A stretch of 64,000 bases of DNA from Lactarius indigo (Eukaryota > Basidiomycota > Agaricomycetes > Russulales > Russulaceae), in the NCBI GenBank assembly GCA_025766275.1, contig JAFKAC010000116.1:62001-126000 (forward strand), written 5' to 3'. Numbering within the stretch: the first letter of the stretch is position 1; every line of letters begins with the position of its first letter. A program made the position numbers and the translations under genes. Of the stretch, positions 11,645 through 23,810 are shown in pieces. Under the pieces are notes generated by a model that had not been told where the DNA came from, ran no database searches, and saw only the letters and a program-made list of their open reading frames with translations.

Positions 11645-13610
11645 AAATCATCTTCCTCATCCCCCACACTCATGCACATCCTGCCCACACCCACACCCAC
11701 ACCCACACATATTCCCTTTCCCCATCCCACCCACACCCACACCCATACCCATGTTCCCCTCTCCCACCCCATGTTCCCCACCCATATCCCCATCACATCC
11801 ACACCCCACTCCCGTGTTCCCCATCCCCATCCCACCCATACCCCCACCCATACCCATGTTCCCCACACCCTGCCCCCATGTTCTCCTTACCCACCCTCAT
11901 GTTCCCCTTACCCACCTCCATGTTCCCCACCCATATCCCCATCACACCCACACCCCACCCCCATCCCACCCATACCCACACCCATACCCATGTTCCCCAC
12001 ACCCCACCCCCATGTTCCCCTCTCCCACCCCATGTTCCCCACCCATATCCCCATCACATCCACACCCCACCCCCATGTTCCCCATCCCCATCCCACCTAT
12101 ACCCACACCCATACCCATGTTCCCCACACCCCACCCCCATGTTCCCCTTACCTACCCCCATGTTCCCCACACCCCACCCCCATGTTCCCCTTACCCACCC
12201 TCATGTTCCCCTTGCCCACCCCCATGTTCCCCATCCCCATCCCACCCATACCCCCACCCATACCCATGTTCCCCACATCCTGCCCCCATGATCCCCTTAC
12301 CCACCCTCATGTTCCCCTTACCCACCCTCATGTTCCTCTCGCCCACCCCCATGTTCCCCATCCCCATCCCCATCCCACCCACACCCACACCCATACCCAT
12401 GTTCCCCTTACCCACCCCCATGTTCCCCACACCCCACCCTCATGTTCCCCTTACCCACCCCCATGTTCCCCACCCATATCCCCATCACATCCACACCCCA
12501 CCCCCATGTTCCCCATCCCCATCCCACCTATACCCACACCCATACCCATGTTCCCCACACCCCACCCCCATGTTCCCCTTACCCACCCCCATGTTCCCCA
12601 CACCCCACCCCCATGTTCCCCTTACCCACCCTCATGTTCCCCTTGCCCACCCCCATGTTCCCCATCCCCATCCCATCCATACCCCCACCCATACCCATGT
12701 TCCCCACACCCTGCCCCCATGATCCCCTTACCCACCCTCATGTTCCCCTTACCCACCCTCATGTTCCTCTCGCCCACCCCCATGTTCCCCATCCCCATCC
12801 CCATCCCACCCACACCCACACCCATACCCATGTTCCCCTTACCCACCCCCATGTTCCCCACCCATATCCCCATCACACCCACACCCCACCCCCATGTTCC
12901 CCATCCCCATCCCACCTATACCCACACCCATACCCATGTTCCCCACACCCCACCCCCATGTTCCCCTTACCCACCCCCATGTTCCCCACACCCCACCCCC
13001 ATGTTCCCCTTACCCACCCTCATGTTCCCCTTGCCCACCCCCATGTTCCCCATCCCCATCCCATCCATACCCCCACCCATACCCATGTTCCCCACACCCT
13101 GCCCCCATGATCCCCTTACCCACCCTCATGTTCCCCTTACCCACCCTCATGTTCCCCTTGCCCACCCCCATGTTCCCCATTCCCATCCCCATCCCACCCA
13201 CACCCACACCCATACCCATGTTCCCCTTACCCACCCCCATGTTCCCCACACCCCACCCTCATGTTCCCCTTACCCACCCCCATGTTCCCCACCCATATCC
13301 CCATCACACCCACACCCCACCCCCATGTTCCCCATCCCCATCCCACCCACACCCACACCCATACCCATGTTCCCCTTACCCACCCCCATGTTCCCCACAT
13401 CCCACCCTCATGTTCCCCTTACCCACCCCCATGTTCCCCACACCCCACCCCCATGTTCCCCTTACCCACCCTCATGTTCCCCTCACCCACCCCCATGTTC
13501 CCCACCCATATCCCCATCACACCCACACCCCACCCCCATGTTCTCCATCCCAATTCCATCTACACCCACACCCACCCTGATGTTCCCAATTTTCCATAAT
13601 TTATTCCCTA
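11645..13610. repeat. C-rich satellite with higher-order structure
   Basis: Nearly 2 kb of variants of ccccatgttccccttaccca, strongly C-rich on the plus strand. A higher-order unit recurs: the marker ccccatgatccccttaccca appears near 12288, 12717 and 13105, and ccacccatatccccatcac at seven places. The very long Pro/His-rich open frames on plus and Gly/Met-rich ones on minus arise from this repetition. Confidence 0.9.
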
Positions 13611-13616
13611 TTTTCA

Positions 13617-13830
13617 TTTGACTTTAACTGACTGGCATTGACTTTGACTGACCAAGCTATGTCCTTGGATAATATCCAAGTCAAGGTTTTTTTTTTGTTA
13701 TTTTTGTCTGAGTTTCAATTGATTTTTGGTTGACTAAATCTTGACTTTGTCTGACTGGTGCAAAAATCTTGACTTGTAGCTGACTTTTCCTTGACTGATG
13801 TCCTATTTTAGCGACTTCACTTGACTAATC
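13617..13830. repeat. Right subterminal AGTCA/TGACT array
   Basis: Same motif family as 2733-3605, including TTGACTGATGTCCTATTTTA followed by GCGACTTCA. It lies directly inside the right TIR. Confidence 0.8.
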
Positions 13831-13842
13831 CTTTTTACTGAG
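13831..13842 (-). repeat. Right TIR of CACTA-like element
   Basis: CTTTTTACTGAG, the inverse of 2721-2732. Confidence 0.65.
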
Positions 13843-14841
13843 GATGATGTCAGGATCCTAATGCCTGTGTTTGTTGATGATATCACGCTTGCCTGCAAGG
13901 ATGGAGCCAAGATTGATTCAATTGTCCAAGAGCTCTCTACTCACTTCAAACTTCGAGATCTTGGCCCTACCACCCAATTACTTGGCCTAGAAATCCACAG
14001 AGATCGTCCCAATCGTTGCCTTTCCATCTCCCAGAGCCAGTACATCTCCAATCTGCTTCAGGAGCATGGCCTGAGCGATTCCAAGCCTGTCTCCACTCCT
14101 CTCAACCCTGGGACACGTCTTTCCACCTCCATGTGCCCCCAGAATGATGCAGAAGCCTCAGAAATGCGCCAATACCCCTACATCTCTGTTGTAGGCTGCC
14201 TGATGTATCTGGCAGTCACCACAAGGCCAGACATCGCCTATGCTGCCGGAGTGCTTGCCAGATTCAATTCCAACCCTGGCCCAGCTCATTGGCAAGCAGC
14301 CAAGCATGTGCTTCGCTATTTGAAGGGTACAATCAACCACAAGCTTGTCTACAAGCCTTCCACCTCGCCTGAGCCATTCATCACTTACTCAGATGCTGAT
14401 CATGGTGGAAACCCGGACAATGGCAAGTCCACTGGTGGATATGTGGTCAAGATTGGCTCTGGAGCGGTGTCTTGGAGCTCCAAGTTGCAGCCCTTGGTTG
14501 CCTTGTCCACAACTGAAGCAGAGCACATCTCTGCTGTTGAGGCGGGCAAGGAGATCCTCTGGATGCGCCAGTTCATGGGGGAGCTTGGCTACAAGATCTC
14601 TGGCCCCTCACTGCTGAAGATGGACAATCAATCGGCCATTGCAGTGAGCAAGAACCCAGAGCATCATAGCAAGATGAAGCACCTCTGTCTTCGCCTATTT
14701 TGGCTGAGGGATGCTGTTCAAGATGGTGTAATCAGTCCCAGCTTTGTGACAACACAGGAGATGGCTGCTGACATCTTTACAAAGGCTCTTGACCGATTCA
14801 AGGTTGAGAAGTGTGCTAAGATGCTTGGATTATTCAGTTAG
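13843..14841 (+). pseudogene. Ty1/copia pol fragment: end of RT plus RNase H
   Basis: Open to TAG at 14839-14841 but lacking gag, protease, integrase and most of RT. It begins at the RT catalytic box (VFVDDITLA). Next come GLEIHRD, a TRPDIAYA block, and an RNase H with YSDADHGGNPDNGKSTGGY, LSTTEAEH and the TKALDRFK tail of copia proteins. The 5' part stops exactly at the end of the CACTA-like element. The 999-nt frame is intact, so loss was probably by truncation rather than slow decay. Confidence 0.85.
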
Positions 14842-14872
14842 GAACTTAGAGCCCTGCACATTCATGGGGGAG

Positions 14873-15127
14873 TGTTATTTGTGGCTAGAGCGTCGTTGTT
14901 TCACCTATTCTGTGACTGTACATTGCCCTAAGTCGAGTTACCTTATTTAGATATGCTTAGTCAGGTTGATATATCCTGCAGAGGACGGAAAATATCCCTT
15001 TAGTCTTATATCCTCCTCTGCAGGTGAGTAACTAGTGTTACCTTGATCAATATAGTCTTATATCCTCCTCTGCAGTCCCCTTGTGTCCTCTGTCACTCAA
15101 GGGCCCTCTATAGGTCGCATTCTAACA
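14873..15127 (+). mobile_element. 3' LTR of the truncated copia element (255 bp)
   Basis: Begins TGTTATTTGTGGC right after a purine tract (catgggggag, 14863-14872) and ends TTCTAACA, a TG..CA pair with matching TGTTA/TAACA ends. It carries two copies of cttatatcctcctctgcag. No partner LTR is in the window. Confidence 0.7.
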
Positions 15128-16722
15128 CAACAATCTTGGTATACAACTTCACAAGCACCAACAGCATCATGGACACTGTCAACACCCCCTCTGAGTCAAG
15201 CACGAGTGACTCAACCAATGCCTTGTATGACATCTTCCCCCCTGTTAGCGACTTGCACATTATCACCCTCACCCCCAGCCCAGTCCATGCCATCTTGAAT
15301 GACTGCATCCCTCATCCCCATACCCTACAACGCTTCCCATGCCCACATCATTGCCTGTAGTCTCTGCAACCCCAAGTCAAGTGCTAGCGACTCAACCGAT
15401 GCCCTGTGTGGCATCCTCTCAAACATCAGCAATGCACATGCTATCGCTGTCATCCCCAGTCCCTCCAGCGACTCCACTTGCATTTCTTATTCTCCTAGCA
15501 TCCTTGGCAGAATTCCTGATTCAATGAGCATCATTCCCTTCAGCACATGTCTTAGTGGCCCTGAGCGGCCCCAGTTGTGAGTCACCCATGTGATCAGAAG
15601 TCAGCCACAATGGCCACAAAATCATGTTATCGCTCCAATTTCACTCCACCTCGTATGTCAACTCGAATGAGTGCAACACATATTTCCAATGTACTTCCTC
15701 GTTTCTAAAGATTCCGAACTTCACCTCTGGTGACCTGTGCAATGACAAGCAATCTCTTTCAGTCTATGATGATCACTGGACTCCATCCCCGGGCTGTCTT
15801 TGTTATCACCAGAATCTAGTCATTTTCAGTCACCTCAGTCTTCCACTGCACCCATTTCGCCCTGTCCTTTGATCCCATCTTCATCTTTGATTCTTTCCAC
15901 TTTCCGTCCCTCCAATTCTCACTTTAAACTCACACTTTGGCAGTCTCATCTTCCCATATTCTGTACTAGTTGTAGTGTTGAAGATTTCCACCTTGTCAAC
16001 ATTACTGCTCCATCAATATCGGATCTCTCCCATCTACTTTCAGATTACACTTCTCTATTTTGGTGTTCCCTTGTTTTCTCCCTTCAATGCCCTTCCTTCC
16101 CTTTTGATTTCACCTTCGATCCCAATCCCACTCCAGCCTGAATCTCCAAACTTGCACATTTGCTCTCCAGTTTGATCACTTCATCTTCACTCACCACAAC
16201 AACCTTGCAGCAACCCTTTCCACTCCAAATCTCACACCCCCTCCCATTTTTGTTTGTAGATCACTGCACATATGCACCAACAGGATGTAGTAGGACGACA
16301 ATGACAACCCTTATGTGCCACGCATCAGACCGGCAGCAATGCCATCACCTCACTTAGAGCCTAGTGTATGACTGCCAGCACGCTCTGATGGATCTCCATG
16401 GATTTCATTCACGTGAATGGCCCCTTTTCTGGCAATCCCTTGTCAACATTTTGGCAATCCCACCCCACAACACCAGACCCTCAACTTTCCCCTTCGTCTT
16501 TGCTCACGGCCTCAGAATCTCAGCTCACACAAGCACATTTGGCGATGCACAATTAGCCTGAGCCCACACCTGCATTGTCAACCATGTTGCTACCCTTGGT
16601 CTCCCCTACCCCCTGGCTCCTCTGTCATTATCAGTGTCCCTCCCAGCATCAGCAATTCAATTACTATCATCCCCTCCCTGCGTTTTCCGGCCCCGTGTGG
16701 CCAGGCGATTTTACGGCCCTGT
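15128..16722. other. No recognisable gene (1.6 kb, pyrimidine-rich)
   Basis: Short plus-strand frames occur. Two of them share a diverged peptide pattern (SESSTSDSTNAL near 15190 and PKSSASDSTDAL near 15370), suggesting an old ~180-bp duplication. The start MDTVNTPSESS lies 43 bp after the copia LTR, so it could be the beginning of a tandem copia gag, but it stops after 63 codons. The end at 16690-16722 (ggcgattttacggccctgta) looks like the terminus of an unknown insertion at the LINE-2 boundary. Confidence 0.35.
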
Positions 16723-16723
16723 A

Positions 16724-17215
16724 TTAAGCATAGGGAAGGAGGGGCTTGCTGGCCATGGGAATGGTGGTGGGCACTAGTGGCTCATTGAGAGGGTTACTGA
16801 GAATGTCATAACTGCCAAAGGCCTGCAACAGCAGAGAGAGACACTCATAATCAGCAGGGGAGGCAGGGTTGGTGCACATGGCAACAGCAGGGTTGTCAGA
16901 CATGACCTGGACAAGGTAAGAGTACTCCTTGTCATGGAGAGCACAGAAGGCCAGGCAGAGGTTGTCCAAAGGAGCCAAGTAGTGAGTGCCACTGACTTCC
17001 AGAGCAACCTCCTGAGTGAGACCTTTGGTGAACAGTTGGTGTGAGCAGGCCATGGCAGCAGCCATACACTCGGAGGAGACATTCAGCAAAGACCCTACTG
17101 GGGCAGGGAACAATTCCCAGAAACACTTGGTGATTGACTGGAGTCAAGGGCTGGTGTCAGGTCCCACTGTATTGTCTTTGACAAGTGCCAGGAAAATGTC
17201 TATGGACACTGTGGC
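16724..17215 (-). pseudogene. LINE-2 ORF1 fragment (3' part)
   Basis: Minus-strand peptide with ..PAPVGSLLNVSSECMAAAM.. and ..YLAPLDNLCLAFCALHDKEY.., parallel to LINE-1 residues encoded at about 36500-36130. It ends KPLLPYA where LINE-1 ORF1 has KPIFPP and the ORF2 start codon. One premature TGA lies at 17144-17146 where LINE-1 has Arg. It continues across the nested LTRs into 18463-18593. Confidence 0.8.
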
Positions 17216-18462
17216 TGTTGATAAGTGACCCTTGCGCACTTAGCGGCTCTTACGGACCGGACTTACAGATATGGACTGCTGTAGATTAATTAGGACCGCT
17301 TTAGATTAGATTTGATCTGTACAATCTCGGACTTCTTTATCTATGACATCATGTACAATGACATCATATGGACATATCCAGACTCTTCATTGTACTACGC
17401 GTTCTTGTATCTTTCTTTGTTCTCCTTTAGGTCTATCCTTATTATGATGTCACTATGATATCATTTACTTCTGGACTCTCCTTGTTCTTTCTGCCCTTGT
17501 TCTCAGAACGTCCACTCCTTTGTCCGTTTGTAGAACAATAACTGTCTTGTAGTACGTGACTTGTGTTACATCCCTTGTATAGTGTCACTCCCAGAAAGTG
17601 TATAAGTAGAGTAGCATGTACGCTCCTGGTCCACATCAGTTCTCACTGTTTGTGTGCCAGGTAAGCTTCTCTTCCCTCCAATGTATAATATCAGTTCTCA
17701 CTGTTTGTGTGCCAGACTTCCACTCTGCTTCACTCTGCTTGACACCCCTGTGCTGCTTCCAGTCACCCTCTATATCTCACCACAGACTTCTCAGCCCTCT
17801 GTGAGTATAGTTCCTTGATGAACAGACACATAAGGACTATACTCACAGTGGACTGATAGGACTGTGGTGAGATATAGAACGTGACTGAGAAGCAGCACAG
17901 GGTGTCAAGCAAGTGAAAGCAAGAGAGATTGTCTGGCACACAAGCAGTGAGAACTGATGTTGTTACATTGGAAAGAAGGGAGCTTACCTGGCACACAAGC
18001 AGTGAGAACTGATGTGGACCAGGAGCGTACATGGTACTCTACTTATACACTTTCTGGTAGTGACACTGTACAAGGGATGTAACACTAAGTCACACAGTAC
18101 AAGGAAGTATTGTTCTACAAACGGACAAAGGAGTGGACGTTCTGAGAACAAGGAAAGAAAGAATAAGGAGAGTCCAGAAGCAAATGATATCATAGTGACA
18201 TCATAATAAAGATAAAGCTAAGTACGGAACAAAGGAAAATACAAAGGTGTTATACAACGCAGAGTCCGGATGTATGATGTCATAGAAGTACAGTGATGTC
18301 ATAGATGACGCAATGGTAAGTCCAGATTGTACAGATCAATTAGTATCTAATCTACAAGTCCTGTATATCTAATCTAAAGCAGTCCATGCTGCAAGTCCGG
18401 TCCGTACGAGCCGCTAAGTGCGCAAGGGTCACTTATCAACATTCCTATGTGTCTGTTCATCA
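17216..18462 (+). mobile_element. Solo copia-type LTR (family C) split by a second solo LTR
   Basis: Plus-strand LTR made of 17216-17815 and 18447-18462, starting TGTTGATAAGTGACCC and ending TGTTCATCA like the LTRs of the complete element at 48713-55089, but more diverged. It is flanked by the perfect 5-bp target duplication GTGGC (17211-17215 and 18463-18467). No internal region remains, so it arose by LTR-LTR recombination. Confidence 0.92.
17816..18441 (-). mobile_element. Nested solo family C LTR (626 bp, inverted)
   Basis: Exactly 626 bp, the same length as the LTRs at 48713 and 54464, in reverse orientation. It is flanked by the perfect duplication TTCCT (17811-17815 and 18442-18446) and sits inside the older family C LTR. 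Confidence 0.93.
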
Positions 18463-18593
18463 GTGGCAGCACTGATCTGGGCAACACAAGTGTCACCCTG
18501 GGTCTTGGCAAATGGCGCAAGCAGACCTTGGACAGTCATCAGCAAATAAACCTTAGCACATTTGGTGACACATTTGGTAGAGGTCTCCTCACT
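18463..18593 (-). pseudogene. LINE-2 ORF1 fragment (middle)
   Basis: Encodes ..TVQGLLAPFAKTQGDTCVAQ.. on minus, parallel to LINE-1 SVQGPMAPAFSKTRADSHVV. It joins in frame with 17215 on one side and 26257 on the other once the inserted LTRs and one copy of each target duplication are removed. Confidence 0.85.
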
Positions 18594-18611
18594 TGTAACG
18601 TTGTCACGATG

Positions 18612-19016
18612 TGTCACGATCACGTGACATCGTCACATCACGTCACGTAACGTCCGCGTTCAAGATCTGACCCTCGAAAGTCTTACAGAAGTTGTGTATC
18701 ACTCAGAGCACGCCTTATGGTGCTAAGATTCTGAATCATCTACATAGCAATCGATAGTGACATGGCTTACAGATAACGGTCCCCGAAAACCCCAGTATGT
18801 ACGAGTATAAGATGTAGTTCATTGAGTAGCACAAACCTTGTCTACTCTTAGTTCTCAAATACCGAGTCTGTTGATCATCGAACCCTCTTGCTTGTGAACT
18901 CCCAGAGTGACACAGGAACCCCCGAAACTCGACTTACTTCAAGGAAGTAAGTCTCAACTCTACCCGCATGTCAAGCTTGGCTCCACGAAACCATACAGTC
19001 CCTCGGAACCATAACA
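18612..19016 (+). repeat. 5' LTR of family D (405 bp)
   Basis: TGTCACGATCACGTGAC...CCATAACA. TATA-like TATAAG at 18806-18811 and inferred transcript start GTCTACTCTTA at 18840-18850. By eye about 16 substitutions separate it from the 3' LTR; all but one are transitions, most at CG versus TG/CA. Confidence 0.92.
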
Positions 19017-19027
19017 TAAGAGTAGAC
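19017..19027 (+). promoter_or_regulatory. Self-complementary primer binding site, family D
   Basis: TAAGAGTAGAC directly follows the 5' LTR and is an 11/11 reverse complement of the inferred transcript start at 18840-18850, as in self-primed Tf1/sushi elements. Confidence 0.75.
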
Positions 19028-19214
19028 CATTTACTCAGCCACAGATGAGGCGCAAGTCGTTCGTATGAACTACTGGTTGAGACGCTTGATCTCTCCTGTA
19101 GCCCGAGACCCTGAACTGCTGTAGGAAAGGACGATAGATCCTCCTCACACATGTGAACCCTGATTGCCGCAGAACGAGGCGTAAAGCGTTCCCAGAAAAA
19201 CCACGAATTACAGA

Positions 19215-22200
19215 ATGAGGCAATCGCCCTCCTCTGTAACCAGAACCGTGTGCGTAACAGTCCCCGAGCGGACGCGAAGCACACCGACACTCAGTGCAAT
19301 CGATACTGCGAGTCACCAACGAAACCAAATCACGATGCATAGAACCGAAACTGCTGCTGCCGATGGACGAGGCAAAACGCGTCCCCATGAAACCACGACT
19401 TGTGTGCATGACAGTCCCTGCGCGGACATGCACCACCCAGAGCCAGGACACATGATGAATAACTTGAGACAACCTGCATATATTGAACCAGCCAGCGAAC
19501 ACGATGTAAAGTGTTCGATAGATAGAACGACACCCTTGAACCATGCAACGTGCTATGCCAACGATTGACATACAGAACAGAACCTGAACAACCCACAGAA
19601 AGAGTCAGCGATATTCAAACAGCTCACGACGCCAGTGAACAAACGACGACGACTCACAGAACAAGCGCAAGATAACGCGATGACACAGAACTTGAAGAAC
19701 CCCACGCTCAACGAATTGAGCAAACAGGCACAGCCGTACACGAAACCTACGAAGGAACATGTAATTGAACAACACAGCACAGAACCCGTAGGAACGCCAC
19801 CCAGAAATCACAACAGCTGAATAGACGGATGTCAGTGGATAGAGAAACACGACAGCGACAAAGAAGAGCAACGTACGGACATGCAGGCATCAATGAACGC
19901 CTCATCGATAACGAAGAATCATCTCTTATATGCGAACCCCGAATCACGACCAACCGCTTCTTGGACGGAAGCACGATACGAAATCCCAGGACCTAACAGC
20001 AAAACAGACCACTGCGTAGAGGAGGTCATTCGACTCCCGAACAAGGCTCGACTGCCCAAAGAAAACGGACCAACGAGAACAGTATTCAGGAATCATGCTG
20101 ACTGCTGTCAGCTAGGGCACAACCGGACCAAGACAGAACCACATACCCACGAGCCGTCGAGGAAAAATTTACACGAACTCCGAGAGGAGTTGAGCAACAA
20201 CAACACGAATTTGGTTGATCGATATCAACACGACAGAACTGGAATAGACTCATGTATTGACGTGCACGATGCGACACGCTTAGTCAATGAAAGAGATGGG
20301 GAATCAACGACATGGGATCACACCCGATCCATGAACTTCGAATCGCAATTGGTCACTTCTCAGCCAGAAGCACGACGAGACCCTCGATCGGAGATCCTGA
20401 TAACAGATAGCGAAACAAGAACTAGGAACCTCTGCAATGACGAACTACTGGAGGTAACCAGCCCAGAAACATCGACAAATGAAGTGATGTTACACGACTG
20501 GCAAACAGACGCAGAAGATACGATAAAGAAGCATCTACCGAACCTGTATGACAGATACGTGGAAAACGACCAAGTCGAAGCCCGTGTAGAATCACTACAT
20601 GAGGAGACGCATCGAACGACATACCTGAAACAGACAAATCAAAACCCGTGTCGAACCATGACATGTGGAGGTGCACCGAACAATGAATACACCGATCAGA
20701 TAAGACGAAGCCCGTACCAGCAAGAGGTACGAGGAGACGCACTAAATGACCAAAGAATAAGCCGAAGCCCGTGCGATGGAAACACACGAGGAGACGCACC
20801 AAATGACCAAATCATTATGCCCGATGAGACAGTAAGGAGGAATACGAACAAACAGTGTCTCGAAGCACTTGACAAAGCATCAAGCAAAATACCGGGAGAA
20901 ACACGAGAGGACGAACTTCCATGGATAACGATATCACGACGTTCGCGAAACGGGCCAACTAGAACGAAAAAGACCAGCAGTACCATTACGCCCGTCAAGG
21001 CAGTGAAACTGTATAAGTCTAAGGAAACACTAGAAGATGAACTCCCACCAGCAACAATGTCAGGACCCCCGCAAAACAACCAAACAATCAAGACGCCTAG
21101 ACACGAACAGCATCGACAGGAAAAACGATGCTTCCAGTGTAAAAGACCAGGGCATCAAATTCGTGAATGCCCAGCCAAGCGGATGTCGACGGAACAGGTC
21201 GCGACCGAAATTCGAAGGATGAACGCCGCTACTAGGCGAAAAACAATCGTGCGAATGCTGGAAATCGACGAGGTCACCCTGAAACAAATCATGGCCGAAC
21301 TCCAGAGTGTGGACGTTGACACGTGACAAAAGGTGATATCACGACTCGCAGAAAAATTAGAAGACAGAGACATCGAGATCGACAAAGATACGTTGACAAA
21401 AGCAATTACGACTTGCAAAAGACTCTGCCACAACACAGTAGCAATGCTTGACCTGAGAACTGCGGACAGATCCACCAATCACAAAAAAGAGGAGAAATTG
21501 AACCTCGAACAAAAACTCTGCGAACTTCGCCCCATCGTTGGTATAAGCGAAGCATCGAGCCAACGAGATGATGTGACCTTTGCGCACCGAGAAAGGGCCC
21601 AATATAGGTCACCCACCTATACCACACCTCCATGTGTCATGAATACAAGGGGGACTCCACCGACAATCAGTCGGAACAACAAAGAAACACCCAAAGTAGA
21701 GCGGTACAGCACATTGCAACGAGGCACCAGGGTCGACACCATTGTGCAGCAATGTCAGAAGGGGAAAGGAAGAAAGTCATTAAGAGAGCGTTACGCAGAC
21801 CAGACGATAACGCCGTTGGGAGGAACCGAATGGAAATTCCCACCACGACAAAACGACGATCATGTGACCACATCGATACCCGATGGACCGACACTCACAC
21901 CAGACGGATTAATATACTCGTTAAACGAACTTGGACACTTGAACAATCCCACGACGGGATGCTTCGCTAAGACCATGTCTTTGCAAATCTCAGTCACCCC
22001 TATGACTGTACTACAAACCGACAAATCAGTTAGTGACATGGAATACACATACAATCGTGCTTATCTCGGGCATCTAGGATCATCTGACCGAAAAAGTACC
22101 CTCCACTGCACCCAACATGCGTCTAATGAACTGTCTGAACTAACAATAGTACCTCAGAATTACCAGACAGAGCTATGTACTTGTTTGAACAAAGCACTGA

Positions 22201-23810
22201 TTTTGTTCACACTCGACCACGCACAATGCCAACTATTCTGTGCCTTTAATACGAACAAACGGGACTACCTCAGACGACACGACGAATTACGAACATTCTC
22301 TAAATATCGAACACATTTGCTGTACCCTTGGGGCTCTTACTCGGCAACAACCACGTACTGTGTGTTATGCGACACCTGCCCACCCTCTCTTGCAAACAGC
22401 GAATCTTTATCATGGATGATGAAATGCACTACATCGTTCGACATCCTTCTTAGCATCGCCCACTCGCACCCCTTCGATGATCAGAAGGAAACACCGACCA
22501 TCACCCCTTTTCCACCACCCTCTCCCTTTGATTGTAGTCGCTATGCATGCTATTACGAACCCCTCGCGCTGCTTCACACTCTTGCATGCTGGTGCCATCT
22601 GCTCGTCGACACGTGGTACTCCTGGGTCATCATCCTTGCAGATCCCCATCGCCGCCAGGCCCCCCGCCTCACCCTGACGAACTACGACCTTCACCAGTAT
22701 CACAACCGTGATACTAACCTTCTTACCGTTCACCTTCCTCGCCACCTTGTCCTTACTCCACCCAATGCCGACATCCTCATGGTTGTCGTCCCATCATCGT
22801 CGCTCCTCCTCGCAACTGATCTGACTGCCACAGTCGACATTCATTCCCTTCACCACCCGGCACATGTCACTGCCGCCCCTCGATTCTACGGTGACCATCT
22901 TGTGATCGCAGACGATCCCCTTCTGAGGAGGGGGGTAATTCAGTCGCTTCACGACTCAATCACCACAAAACACCCAGGCAAGGACAAAAAACCGCTTACC
23001 CTTCAGTGACATCCCATGGAAACAGAAGCCGTTAAGCATAACACAGAATGCCGGACACGTTGGGAAAACAAAAATCTCCCTACGTTACCCTGCGCACCCT
23101 CGTCATTCCCCGACCCGCAACAAAATACGCCCCGTATCAACATAATCATCCGAGACTTCGACACAAAGACCTCCGAGACCATCGGTTTCGCTACCACCAC
23201 CAACCAAAGATGCTCCAGAATCAGGGTCATCATACTGACAAAAGAAAACTGTAACATCAAAAGAATGACTAACATGTTCAGTGACCGTATACCACCACAC
23301 TACGAACTGCCAAACGAGACACCGTCCAAGCGTCGACAACGAGTACAAAATCTCAATCCTTGTACCAACCCCTGGGGTTACAACGAACAAACAATGCAGT
23401 TACTAGTAATGCAACCCACCCACGACACACAACCATTTAAAAGGACAACACGGCCCCCACACGAGATAACCATGAGATCCATACCCCTGACATATCGACA
23501 GACACCTATCCCCTCGCAAACAAGCGACAAACATCTCCCAATGCGGAACATACTCCACAGAGTTCTCTCGTTGGTTATAACTGCTAGGGAAGGGTCGAAC
23601 AGAAGTCATCAAACGACTTACGGTGAACTCACACCACCACCACATAAACCGTCTCATGTTTCGGATAAGATACGATCTCTGAGGCTGGGGGAGACCCACG
23701 ACACAATTTACAAGAAATCGCTCACCTCTGATCAGTACAATCTACACCATCAGAAATCAAAAAGAACAACCCCCGCCCCAATCAACCTCGGAAAACACCG
23801 AACGAGATAA
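19215..23810 (+). pseudogene. Family D gag-like polyprotein with zinc knuckle and integrase-like tail
   Basis: One frame of 1532 codons interrupted only by four TGA codons (19566, 19818, 21324, 23007) and ending in TAA at 23808-23810. The product is hydrophilic and rich in Arg, Thr, Asn and Glu. Around nt 20670-20820 a ~26-residue unit repeats (RGDALNDQRISRSPCDGN / RGDAPNDQII). A CCHC knuckle, CFQCKRPGHQIREC, lies at 21129-21170, followed by a basic helix-prone segment. Near 22870-23000 the peptide RFYGDHLVIADD, LRRGVI, HDSITTKHPGKDK resembles the zinc-binding linker of Ty3 integrases, but no catalytic core follows. The middle part matches nothing I know. TGA at arginine-like positions suggests CpG decay of a once-continuous frame. 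Confidence 0.65.

Larger units (their letters stand above)
2721..13842. mobile_element. 11.1-kb CACTA-like DNA transposon
   Basis: The two ends carry the inverted 12-mer CTCAGTAAAAAG (2721-2732 and, inverted, 13831-13842). Immediately inside both ends are long arrays of the pentamer AGTCA/TGACT sharing the phrase TGATGTCCTATTTTAGCGAC. Between them lie a divergent gene pair (3710-5869 minus, 6185-9323 plus) and three satellite blocks. A Transposase_21/Tnp2-type transposase, subterminal repeat arrays and a second gene are the anatomy of En/Spm (CACTA) elements, where the second gene product binds the subterminal repeats. The flanks differ (a Ty3 tail on the left, a copia RT on the right) and I could not identify a clean 2-3 bp target duplication, so the flanks may have been rearranged. 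Confidence 0.7.

Noticed and set aside
11672..13621. Open frames up to 649 codons encoding Pro/His/Cys-rich protein
   Set aside because: They coincide exactly with the C-rich satellite, several frames and both strands are open together, and there is no non-repetitive domain.
16690..16722. Terminal inverted repeat of a further DNA transposon
   Set aside because: The sequence looks terminus-like and lies exactly at the LINE-2 boundary, but I could not find its inverted partner in the window.
15043..16790. Plus-strand frames of 60-120 codons
   Set aside because: Compositionally T/C-rich, no domain, no consistent start or splice pattern; at most a broken copia gag start at 15170.
19215..23810. 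TGA recoded as a sense codon
   Set aside because: TGA-only interruptions occur also in LINEs, kinases and the family B element, mostly at Arg positions and with CpG-type LTR changes. Decay by C to T explains this without a code change; intact genes here contain no internal TGA.
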